The position numbers were made by a program, and so were the translations under genes. Below the pieces are notes generated by a model. The model had not been told where the DNA came from and did no database searches. It was given only the letters and a program-made list of their open reading frames with translations. 52,783 nt of DNA from Verrucomicrobiaceae bacterium (GTDB taxonomy: Bacteria; Verrucomicrobiota; Verrucomicrobiia; Verrucomicrobiales; Akkermansiaceae): positions 1-52,783 of the forward strand of contig JAIXPW010000034.1 of the NCBI GenBank assembly GCA_027485995.1, read 5' to 3'. Shown here piece after piece: positions 17,328 through 24,224 of the stretch (the first letter of the stretch is position 1; each line of letters starts with the position of its first letter).

Positions 17328-17678
17328 ATGAATCCAAATCCATCGAGTGAATCACCCAGCCAACGTCTCGCTGCCGAATTGGCAGCAGGTGTCTCTCCGG
17401 AGCAGGTCCTCCATACGATCCACCAAGCAATGAGCGCTGACACCGTGGCGCGTGATGGGAGCAGGCAGCCAGACCACCGCACGCGACTGGATGCCGCGAA
17501 GGTCCTGCTCGCATACGCAGTCGGCACCCCTGTGGCCAGGTCAGAAAGTGTCAGTGTCTCAGTGGATGCCGACTCCACCGCCGACTTGTCCGAGCGATTG
17601 CGGCACTCGCCGGCTCTTCGGGCGCTCTTCCGCAAGATCCTGGACTCCGCAGAGGGCCCCCCGGCGATTGACGCCTGA
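17328..17678 (+). CDS. Small hypothetical protein of the island
   Basis: 116 residues starting 16 nt after the last TGCA repeat. It has a low-complexity Ser/Pro start (MNPNPSSESPSQRLAAEL), then HRTRLDAAKVLLAYAVGTPV, a phrase reminiscent of small phage packaging or repeat-associated proteins, and an acidic tail. The function is unknown. The stop TGA is followed in the same frame by 49 open codons that look like the end of an AlpA-type regulator. Confidence 0.6.
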   Translation: MNPNPSSESPSQRLAAELAAGVSPEQVLHTIHQAMSADTVARDGSRQPDHRTRLDAAKVLLAYAVGTPVARSESVSVSVDADSTADLSERLRHSPALRALFRKILDSAEGPPAIDA

Positions 17679-17828
17679 TTCGTCCTTTCGAGCCCCACAG
17701 GAGAGTCGTTCCCTGTTCGAGTCGGGAGATTCGGGACGGGGCGTAAGGTCTCCGAGATCGACGCTCTGCTGCCCGCCAAACTGCGTCCCGCCACCGCGGT
17801 CCACGCCCAGGAACTCGTGGCCTCGTGA
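17679..17828 (+). pseudogene. Possible AlpA-type HTH remnant (C-terminal half)
   Basis: In frame with, and immediately after, the TGA of the 116-residue gene there is an open stretch of 49 codons reading GESFPVRVGRFGTGRKVSEI and DALLPAKLRPA. This resembles the wing and last helix of AlpA excisionases (the FPxPVRLG...W/R-xSEIDAWL pattern). There is no start codon and no recognisable first half. It is a remnant, or less likely a readthrough extension. Confidence 0.35.
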
Positions 17829-17965
17829 AAGCCTGATCAAAAAGCAAAGCCCGTCACCGGGTGCTCCGTGGAGCGCTTACTTCGAATCCAGGACCTACCC
17901 CGCTTCAGGCAATCACGTGGAACGCCACTTCGGCACCGCATTCTCTGCATGTCGTCATTTTCTCT
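17829..17965. other. Convergent intergenic gap
   Basis: 137 bp between the left plus-strand module and the end of the minus-strand cargo operon. I see no gene. A weak GC-rich inverted repeat near 17848-17862 (CCCG...CGGG) might contribute to termination. Confidence 0.4.
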
Positions 17966-18544
17966 TCAACGTTCGTCCTTCAGCCACTTCCGGCCCTTGT
18001 CGGAGATCTCCCAAACGCCGTTCTTCGTTTTCTTCATCCGCCCATCTTCGTTGACCATGGTGTTGCGTGCCCATTGGGCGGAGTTCCTCCAGCGGATGGA
18101 CTTCCCGTCGGATGGCAGGACGGCGTGATCGAGAGGCTTGAAGACGGACTTCATCTTCTGTCCCACTCGGTCGAGCACATCGCGGGTCTTTCCGCTCCCT
18201 CCCATCTCGGCCAACGATTCGAGGATGGCCCGGTAGAATGCGGTGTGCGGCGTCACCTCGCCCTTCTTGCGCTTACCGAAGAAGCGCTTGCTGACAATCT
18301 CCTGCACGGCCGGACTGGCGGTGTCGCGCAGGTCTTCCAGCTCATCCCACTCCACCACCAGTCCCTCCACCTTTTTCTCAAAGGCCAACAAACGCCTGGC
18401 GAACTCGATGACCGAGGTGGCGGTGTCGTAGTCGCCTTCCTGCATGGCCTTGGCTCCCTCATTGCGAATGCGCTGCTCTTCCTCGGCGAGCGAATCGCGG
18501 AGTAGTCCGAGTGCTGTGAAAACGTCGTTCTGGTCGGTGCTCAT
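17966..18544 (-). CDS. Mrr_N-type winged-helix protein
   Basis: 192 residues. The ATG at 18544 overlaps the stop of the upstream gene (ATGA). The N-terminal half is helical and charged (AEEEQRIRNEGAKAMQEGDY). The C-terminal 90 residues match the Mrr N-terminal winged helix (PF14338 type): HTAFYRAILESLAEMGG, SIRWRNSAQWARNTMV and KTKNGVWEISDKGRKWL. Mrr itself is a modification-dependent restriction enzyme, but no nuclease domain follows here, so this is probably a DNA-binding or regulatory partner. It is the last gene of the cargo operon. Confidence 0.72.
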   Translation of the reverse strand: MSTDQNDVFTALGLLRDSLAEEEQRIRNEGAKAMQEGDYDTATSVIEFARRLLAFEKKVEGLVVEWDELEDLRDTASPAVQEIVSKRFFGKRKKGEVTPHTAFYRAILESLAEMGGSGKTRDVLDRVGQKMKSVFKPLDHAVLPSDGKSIRWRNSAQWARNTMVNEDGRMKKTKNGVWEISDKGRKWLKDER

Positions 18545-18621
18545 GGAGTGGAATTTGATGATTTTGTAAACCAATGGCTGGACTCGCTGAGGTGCAGGAG
18601 GCGCTCAATGTGGCAGGCGGC
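18519..18621 (-). repeat. Direct repeat, distal copy of the metallopeptidase gene 3' end
   Basis: 103 bp aligning without gaps to 19642-19744, with about 15 differences. It covers the last 26 codons of the GIY-YIG gene, the ATGA overlap and the first codons of the Mrr_N gene. Confidence 0.85.
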
Positions 18622-19521
18622 TGCGTGGGCGTGGCGGCATAGAGGCGCAGGAGAGAGCGTCATCGTAGCGCCAAACGTCATGGAAAAAGCCAGCATCATG
18701 AGACACCCACTGCCACTTTTTTGTGCGGGGGAAGTGGATGCCTGTTCGCCGAGCTGCGAGGGTGCCAGGCTCGGTGGTTGCGGGGCAGAAACATACGGAC
18801 GCGAAACCGGGTTGAATGCTCCTTGCTGCTTCAGTTCCGCCAACTCAGCCGCAGTAACCTTTTTCCTGCCCACCCCATCCGATGAGTGGTTGTAGCCGTT
18901 TGTGTAGGTGCCAAGTTGTTGGATGTGGTAGGCCTCCCGCTCCAAGAGATCCCCTTCCTTGAGTTCCTCAACCAGGTGAAACGCGAAGGTGGCCGCGCCA
19001 TGCCTGATCCAAGCCGCCGAGAGCAAGTGATTGCCGTGTTCTCCGTTCAGGAGATCATCCAGGTGATTGCTCAAGCGCTTGCCGATATCAGCCGACGAGC
19101 CGATGTAGCTTTTCTGGTCGGCTGAGTTCGAAATGCGGTAAATGCCCCTGACCCGCTTCAACGACGCAGCGGTGCGCTGCAATTCATCGATACCGGGTTG
19201 TTCCGGCATGTCGTGGAGACACAGATCAACAGCGATCGACGGATAGGATGTGCCGTTCTTCGTCCTTGTGCCGAGATGGGCGACAGTTGCCGAGTAGCGC
19301 CCGCCGGAATCAAGATAGGCGGCAATTTCAGCGGAAAGGTTTTTCGGGAGATAGCCTAGCTTGCTTCTCCCGGCGAAAGCTCTGACGGCGTTTTTGTCGT
19401 ATTTGCAGTCCGGCTCTCTCCGCAAAGCCAGTTCCTGCCCTTCGGCGAGGTTGCCTTCTTTGAGCAACTGGGATGCGGAATACTCCCAAGTTCCCATCAC
19501 ACTGATGTGGCGCTTTCGCAT
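18541..19521 (-). CDS. HIRAN plus GIY-YIG nuclease-like protein with membrane segment and borrowed C-terminus
   Basis: 326 residues. Residues about 8-90 are HIRAN-like (EGQELALRREPDCKYDKNAV, KLGYLPKNLSAEIAAYLD), a domain that binds DNA 3' ends in SNF2/HLTF proteins. Residues about 122-215 are a GIY-YIG nuclease domain: RGIYRISNSADQKSYIGSSA, IGKRLSNHL, and the later Glu in LLEREAYHIQQLGTYTNGYN. A hydrophobic segment (CLMMLAFSMTFGATMTL) lies near residue 280. The last 26 residues (HIERLLHLSESSHW...) copy the C-terminus of the metallopeptidase encoded upstream, so the 3' end was replaced or fused on insertion. Likely a defence nuclease or accessory; activity is inferred from motifs only. Confidence 0.8.
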   Translation of the reverse strand: MRKRHISVMGTWEYSASQLLKEGNLAEGQELALRREPDCKYDKNAVRAFAGRSKLGYLPKNLSAEIAAYLDSGGRYSATVAHLGTRTKNGTSYPSIAVDLCLHDMPEQPGIDELQRTAASLKRVRGIYRISNSADQKSYIGSSADIGKRLSNHLDDLLNGEHGNHLLSAAWIRHGAATFAFHLVEELKEGDLLEREAYHIQQLGTYTNGYNHSSDGVGRKKVTAAELAELKQQGAFNPVSRPYVSAPQPPSLAPSQLGEQASTSPAQKSGSGCLMMLAFSMTFGATMTLSPAPLCRHAHAAACHIERLLHLSESSHWFTKSSNSTP

Positions 19522-19571
19522 GGTGATTGGTTGCTCCGAAATCTAACCGAGGTAGCTGGAATAAAGGGATC

Positions 19572-19667
19572 TCAAATGCTCGGGAATTGCTTTCCCAGTG
19601 AAAGCCGTTGAAAGAGCCGGTGGCCCGACCGGAGGGCGGCAAAAACGTTGTTTTGATAGGTGCTCAT
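19572..19667 (-). pseudogene. 31-codon orphan start of an Mrr_N-type gene
   Basis: The ATG overlaps the metallopeptidase stop (ATGA), and the first 12 codons read MSTYQNNVFAAL, matching MSTDQNDVFTAL of the intact downstream gene. The frame then diverges and stops after 31 codons. This marks the place where the Mrr_N gene once directly followed the metallopeptidase gene. Confidence 0.65.
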
Positions 19668-19744
19668 GGAATGGAACTGGATGACTTTGTAACCCACTGG
19701 CTGGACTCGCTGAGGTGAAGCAGTCGTTCAATGTGGCCGGCGGC
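19642..19744 (-). repeat. Direct repeat, proximal copy (3' end of the metallopeptidase gene)
   Basis: Gap-free partner of 18519-18621, about 85 percent identical. It covers the last 26 metallopeptidase codons, the overlapping ATG and the start of the orphan ORF. Confidence 0.85.
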
Positions 19745-20554
19745 ACGGGTGATAGCGTAGAGGTCGAGCCCTTCGGCGGATTCACCGCTCTCGACGTAGG
19801 CGCTCAGGTACTTCTGCGAGCGACATTCGACTCCATTGCGGTGGCAGACGATGTAGGCGACAGACTCGGCCTCGATCTCACGCAGCCTGTGAATCACGAC
19901 GCTTCGGTCCTGGATGCCCATCTTGTTGTCATCGCCCAAATGCCCGAGAAACAGGTGTCCCAGCTCGTGCGCCAGCGTCACGAATGACATGGCGGCACTG
20001 TGATTCCGATTCAGTCCCAGCTCGTAGGTGGAGTAGGTCTTTTTGTCTTTTGCACGTGTAAGGCGGCGGATGAAGCCTGCGTCGTTGTCGCCCTGATCGT
20101 AGGGTTTTGTGAAGATCAGCTTTCTCTCCAGAATCGCCTTGAAGGTGTCGATCCGAGTACCGTCAATCCTCCCCTTGGCGTAGAAAGCGAAGGCGTCCTT
20201 TGGCAATTCAGGCCCTTCGGTGTCGAGCATGTCGAAAACGAGGGCTACAGGTCCAAAAGGCCACATGATGAGGAGCGGGCGTGCCTTTTCCTTCACGGTG
20301 CGCTGGAAGCGATGTTTCCAATCATAGGCGGAGGCGGCGTAGTTCAGTCCCGGCTTCTGAATTTGCAGTAGCATGGCATTGAAGGGAGCCATGTTGCGGA
20401 GGCGGATAGTGAAATCGAGAAGCTCCTGAAACTCCTTGCTCGATTGGTAGAGCTTGGAATCGATCAGGAGCTGATCGAGCAAATTGCGTTCGTAGGTAAC
20501 GTCTTCGAACGGTAGTTCTGGCTGTGCTTCAGGGTCGATCGTTGGCTCGCTCAT
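19664..20554 (-). CDS. ArdC/ImmA-IrrE-like zinc metallopeptidase
   Basis: 296 residues. The N-terminal part (about 20-110) resembles the ArdC ssDNA-binding domain: MAPFNAMLLQIQKPG, AYDWKHRFQRTVKEKARP. The zinc site is AHELGHLFLGH (His196, Glu197, His200), with the third ligand probably Glu228 or Glu230 in REIEAESVAYIVC. ArdC proteins protect incoming mobile DNA from restriction; ImmA/IrrE proteins cleave phage-type repressors. Either role fits an island that also encodes a methylase and helicase. It starts 4 nt after the zinc-finger gene, so it is co-translated with it. Confidence 0.8.
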   Translation of the reverse strand: MSEPTIDPEAQPELPFEDVTYERNLLDQLLIDSKLYQSSKEFQELLDFTIRLRNMAPFNAMLLQIQKPGLNYAASAYDWKHRFQRTVKEKARPLLIMWPFGPVALVFDMLDTEGPELPKDAFAFYAKGRIDGTRIDTFKAILERKLIFTKPYDQGDNDAGFIRRLTRAKDKKTYSTYELGLNRNHSAAMSFVTLAHELGHLFLGHLGDDNKMGIQDRSVVIHRLREIEAESVAYIVCHRNGVECRSQKYLSAYVESGESAEGLDLYAITRAAGHIERLLHLSESSQWVTKSSSSIP

Positions 20555-20558
20555 CGTT

Positions 20559-21437
20559 CTAGACCTCTTTCGTCACGATTTCTTCGATGAATCCGGTCCC
20601 TTTGCAATCCGGGCAGTCGAAATCTTCGTTCTCTCCCTCACAATCCGGGCATAGCACTTCGTCTGCACCCTCACAGTCAGGACAGCATGACGGTGTCTTG
20701 ACCAACCCTGATCCCTCGCACTCGACGCACTTCACTTCTCCGTAAAAATTGAATGCGATCACCTTCTTGTTGTTGCATAGAAAGCAAGTCTCGGTGGGCT
20801 TGGAATCCCGGCATCTTTTGCATCTCACGACCGAGACATACTCAGATCGATCCAGGAGAAGCTTGTCGTTATCCTTCATGTCCGAATACCAGTCACTTCC
20901 AAATCGGGCTTCGATGATCGCTCTGATTTCTGATTTTTCCCAAGCGCGACAACTGATGGCAAGGGGATCTCGCGCAATTGATGTGCCAGCGCCCGCGCAT
21001 CTCGTGCAACTGACCAAACAATAGTCCGATACCTTCCAATCCGGCGCGTCGGTAATTCCGGAGCCTTCACATCTGGGGCAGTTCGAATAGCCTGTTCCCT
21101 CACAGTTCTGGCATTTGATCGAGCGGGTTCCTTCGCACCTGGAGCAGACTGACTTTGACTTGTAATCCTGAAGCAGGCGAACCTGAAAGCCGCGGCCTTG
21201 GCAAACCGCACAGTTCATCCGATCCAACGGGGCGATGGATTTGAGGCCTTTGCAGGTTGGACAGACCTCGGGTTCATTAGCCTGACTGAGGATCCACCCG
21301 ACTCCCGAACATCCTGAGCACACTACATTGGAAGACTGGTCCGATCGAACTGCACCGGTCTCGTCACAGGCCGCGCAAGCGACCCTTTGAAGGTAGCGCT
21401 CTCCGACTGAGACTAGGTTTGGCGGCTCTTCGTCCAT
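20559..21437 (-). CDS. Cysteine-rich protein with 14 CxxC zinc knuckles, DnaJ zinc-finger-like
   Basis: 292 residues containing 14 CxxC pairs, many as CxxCxGxG (CQNCEGTG, CPRCEGSG, CPDCKGTG), the zinc-finger repeat of DnaJ. There is no J domain and no substrate-binding domain. A cysteine-poor helical insert of about 50 residues (WEKSEIRAIIEARFGSDWY) separates the first eight knuckles from the last six. Likely a protein-binding scaffold or chaperone-like partner for the neighbouring nuclease proteins; this is inference. It starts 15 nt after the CpXC-like gene. Confidence 0.75.
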   Translation of the reverse strand: MDEEPPNLVSVGERYLQRVACAACDETGAVRSDQSSNVVCSGCSGVGWILSQANEPEVCPTCKGLKSIAPLDRMNCAVCQGRGFQVRLLQDYKSKSVCSRCEGTRSIKCQNCEGTGYSNCPRCEGSGITDAPDWKVSDYCLVSCTRCAGAGTSIARDPLAISCRAWEKSEIRAIIEARFGSDWYSDMKDNDKLLLDRSEYVSVVRCKRCRDSKPTETCFLCNNKKVIAFNFYGEVKCVECEGSGLVKTPSCCPDCEGADEVLCPDCEGENEDFDCPDCKGTGFIEEIVTKEV

Positions 21438-21452
21438 GGTGGCACTACTGAC

Positions 21453-21593
21453 TTATTGCGAACGTGCCGACCACTCAAGAAGCGGTCCTTTGCGGCTGGA
21501 ATCGAGATCGACGCTCACCGAGTTCCAGATCGTGAAACTCTGCTGATGCTGGCATTTCGGGCAGGTTATGCGGGTGGTGTTGCAGCTACTCAT
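21453..21593 (-). CDS. 46-residue CpXC-like zinc protein, half length
   Basis: The ATG lies inside the end of the HNH gene (8-bp overlap). The sequence ITCPKCQHQQSFTIWNSVSV resembles the start of the CpXC domain (CPxC, then a W-x-S-x-x-V strand), but the protein ends before the second Cys pair expected in that family. It may be a truncated gene or a small one-knuckle protein working with the adjacent 14-CxxC protein. Confidence 0.5.
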   Translation of the reverse strand: MSSCNTTRITCPKCQHQQSFTIWNSVSVDLDSSRKGPLLEWSARSQ

Positions 21594-22449
21594 CAGATTT
21601 GCCTTTTGGGGCTGGCGAAAATTGGCGAGCGAACTCCAGCAATCGCAGGTTGAGTTCATCGCAGTCCCGAGAGAAATGTGCCTCACGGTGGCAGTTCGGG
21701 CACAGGGCGACACAGGTCCAAGCACGGTCGCTCTTCTCGGCACCGAGGATGTGGTGGACATCGAGGAAGCCGGGGAAGTCGCGGCTGGCACCGCAACCGG
21801 GGCGTTCACAGGTGCCCTTGCAGCGCTTGATGACTTCACGACGGACGGCGGGGTCCCGTTTCACGCCGGAGACGGTCTTGAGAGCCCGCTGGGCCTCGTC
21901 GCGGCCGAGTAGGGTCAGATCAATACCAGCTAGGTCGTTGAAAGTATCGTCGTCAGGGCTTGCTGTGAAGGCATCAGGCCCGCTTCCACGCTGCAAGCGG
22001 CACAAGCCGCTCTCTTCATTGTAACTGTCAATGTGCCAAGGCTCTGGATCGAGGCCGCGACATTTGACCGAACGGTCACCATTTTGGTCGGCAGGTCCAT
22101 CCAGGATGATGGCTCGCACAGGGAGATGCTTTTGAAAGGCGGTTCGAAATGCCTCGTCCATGCGCTTGTAACGCGTCTTGTGGATGGAGCTTAGTTCCGG
22201 GCGTTGGACCAGAACTTTAGCATAATTGAGGATCTGGAAGGCCCCGCTGGTGTCTTCCTTCATGTCTCCAAACCACAAGCAGATCACGACCCGATCCTGT
22301 GTCACGAAGCACCACTCGTAACAGTATTTGGGGTTTATCTCTGGTGATTCGGGACGCTTGTAATTCGACCAGTCAGAGACATCGACGCCTGCCTGGCGAA
22401 CCAGATCGTAAACACGCAGACGCTCAGTGGGCTTCAGGGATTGAATCAT
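21586..22449 (-). CDS. HNH endonuclease domain protein
   Basis: 287 residues. The last 85 residues are an HNH nuclease: RREVIKRCKGTCERPGCG, FLDVHHILG (first catalytic His pair), then TCVALCPNCHREAHFSRD. The two CxxC/CxxxxC pairs bind structural zinc. The N-terminal 180 residues (YEWCFVTQDRVVICLWFGDM...) match nothing I can name but look like a substrate-recognition domain, as in McrA-type modification-dependent enzymes. The gene follows the ATPase gene after an 86-bp gap holding a fragment of the methylase 3' end. Confidence 0.8.
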   Translation of the reverse strand: MIQSLKPTERLRVYDLVRQAGVDVSDWSNYKRPESPEINPKYCYEWCFVTQDRVVICLWFGDMKEDTSGAFQILNYAKVLVQRPELSSIHKTRYKRMDEAFRTAFQKHLPVRAIILDGPADQNGDRSVKCRGLDPEPWHIDSYNEESGLCRLQRGSGPDAFTASPDDDTFNDLAGIDLTLLGRDEAQRALKTVSGVKRDPAVRREVIKRCKGTCERPGCGASRDFPGFLDVHHILGAEKSDRAWTCVALCPNCHREAHFSRDCDELNLRLLEFARQFSPAPKGKSDE

Positions 22450-22456
22450 GGGAAAT

Positions 22457-22528
22457 CTATAGCTGGTATCCTTGCTTCCATACGCGACCCTCCTGATTGA
22501 TGATCCCGAGGAGGGCTTGGGGATTCAT
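22457..22528 (-). pseudogene. Duplicated 3' tail of the methylase gene, between ATPase and HNH genes
   Basis: A 23-codon reading frame contains ALLGIINQEGRV, matching LLAIIKQEGRV at the C-terminus of the methylase. It lies directly upstream of the HNH gene, suggesting the HNH gene once followed the methylase gene directly and the ATPase gene came in between. Confidence 0.65.
22479..22514 (-). repeat. Direct repeat, distal copy of the methylase 3' end
   Basis: 36 bp matching 24222-24257 with 4 differences. Confidence 0.75.
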
Positions 22529-22535
22529 CTAGGCA

Positions 22536-24224
22536 TCATTTCAGGAGCGTTGCTTCGAGACGTGCGACCAAGGTCAGGGCCTTCTTTACCTCGGCAATGT
22601 AAAGCGGAGTTTCAGACCAATGGGCGGCGGGGTTGAGAACGCGGTCTTTCATTTGGAGGACCGCGTCGAGGACATCGATCGCATCGAGAGCTTTCCACGC
22701 CTCTTTGGTCATGAACTGCTTTAGCTTTTCGCGCTGTTGCTTGAGCAACGTCTTCTCTTCTGAAGTGAGAGCTGCATCGGCATCGAAGTCGTCGTCGTTC
22801 ATTCGGACAAGCTTGTCTCTATGCACCTTGGGAACCTTGGAACAAACGTCCTTGAACATCTGAATGGGAAGCTGGTTCAGGAGGATATTCTTCGCCTTAT
22901 CCAGTTTTGCGGAGAGTGAATGAAACTCACCTGGCTTTGGGGCCTTGCCCGTTGCCATCCTCAAGTAATTTTGGGCAGTGTCCTCAGCAGCTTTTCGAAG
23001 TTGCAGGGCGGCCGCCTCCAAGTCGTGCCCGTTGAGGTAGTCAGTCGCCTTCTCTAGTGCGTCCTTCTCCTCCTTTGGGTCGATTCCATCTTTGGGATTC
23101 CCTTGGAGCATTCGAAAGCACCAATCTGTGTGAGCAATGCCAATCATCCTGCGAAACTCTTCGAAGAGTCCCCGGTCGTGGGTGAGGATGATCTTCTGGT
23201 AATCTGCAAGTGAGGAATCGGTAAGGAGGATTTCGACGACCTTCATCCGGTTGCTCATGTCGAGGCTGACGAGAAGGTCGTCAAGGACAAGGAGCTTGAG
23301 GTCGGAGTCGTGCAAGTTGACGAGTGAGGCGGCGAAGCGGACGGAAAGGGCGAGTTGTGTGAGCTTGGCTTCGTTGAGGAAAGCCTGGGGGCGATTGACT
23401 ACTGCGCCCGCGACCTGAATGCCGAACTCAATGACGGGCTTGGTGAAAATGAAATCCTGCTGCGTGGACCCAGTTGCTGACGGTAGCGTGGTGACGCCAA
23501 GCTTCAATGTTATCGTGGCAGGATCGTCGGCTGCGAAATGCTGGTCGTAAAACCGCTGTGCCTCAACGCTGATGGAATTAACGATGGTCGGAAGGATGGT
23601 GGCAAAGATGGCGGTGTTGCGCTTGAATAGGTCGTAATTGTACGTTCCGCCAGGACCACGGCTGCCGTAAGGGTTCGGGTCGCCATTCTTGATGGCATTC
23701 CAGCAGTCCAAGGGCACGTTGCCACCGGTGGAAACACAAAACGGCAAAATCTCCTTCTCAAAGAGTGGCCACAGGTTGAACCTCTCCGAGTTCCGAAAAG
23801 CCGTAAAGCCGAAGAAGAACCGATAGGTGATGAAATCGCTGGCGAGATCTCCTTTGAGGATGGCCGGTTGATGGTGCGTTCCGTGGACGGTTTCACCATT
23901 TGAATCTCGGCCAATTCTGTAGGTGGTGTCAGTCTTCGTGGCAACATCGCGAAGTGTCATGGCGATCTGTCCGGGCTTTGGCAAAGGGCTCGCCTGTTCG
24001 TGGATGTTAAGGAGATTTTCAGGCCCTCCGGGATCGAAGTATTTGGCAATGGAATTCTTCAGCTTCCGTGCGCTTTGGAGGAAGGTATAGAGTGCCCAGT
24101 AGAGTGAGGATTTGCCAGCTCCGTTGTCGCCGTAAACGAGGAGGTGGCGGCCTTCGAGGTCGAGGGTGAACTCTCGAAATGCCTTGAAGTTCGTTATTTG
24201 GATCTTCTGTAGGCGGGCCTTCAT
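22536..24224 (-). CDS. RecF/SMC-like ATPase of the defence operon
   Basis: 562 residues. Walker A is YGDNGAGKSSLYWAL (residues 31-45), preceded by the typical ITNFKAFREFTLDLEGRH. Near residue 290 lies an ABC-signature-like region (LTQLALSVRFAASL), then Walker B LKLLVLDDLLVSLD (about 306-319) and an H-loop ILTHDRG. The C-terminal 180 residues are helical (ALEKATDYLNGHDLEAAALQ) and could be a HEPN-like or coiled-coil partner domain. It overlaps the methylase stop (ATGA). With the helicase and methylase it forms the core trio; it may sense DNA ends or phage replication intermediates (inference). Confidence 0.85.
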   Translation of the reverse strand: MKARLQKIQITNFKAFREFTLDLEGRHLLVYGDNGAGKSSLYWALYTFLQSARKLKNSIAKYFDPGGPENLLNIHEQASPLPKPGQIAMTLRDVATKTDTTYRIGRDSNGETVHGTHHQPAILKGDLASDFITYRFFFGFTAFRNSERFNLWPLFEKEILPFCVSTGGNVPLDCWNAIKNGDPNPYGSRGPGGTYNYDLFKRNTAIFATILPTIVNSISVEAQRFYDQHFAADDPATITLKLGVTTLPSATGSTQQDFIFTKPVIEFGIQVAGAVVNRPQAFLNEAKLTQLALSVRFAASLVNLHDSDLKLLVLDDLLVSLDMSNRMKVVEILLTDSSLADYQKIILTHDRGLFEEFRRMIGIAHTDWCFRMLQGNPKDGIDPKEEKDALEKATDYLNGHDLEAAALQLRKAAEDTAQNYLRMATGKAPKPGEFHSLSAKLDKAKNILLNQLPIQMFKDVCSKVPKVHRDKLVRMNDDDFDADAALTSEEKTLLKQQREKLKQFMTKEAWKALDAIDVLDAVLQMKDRVLNPAAHWSETPLYIAEVKKALTLVARLEATLLK

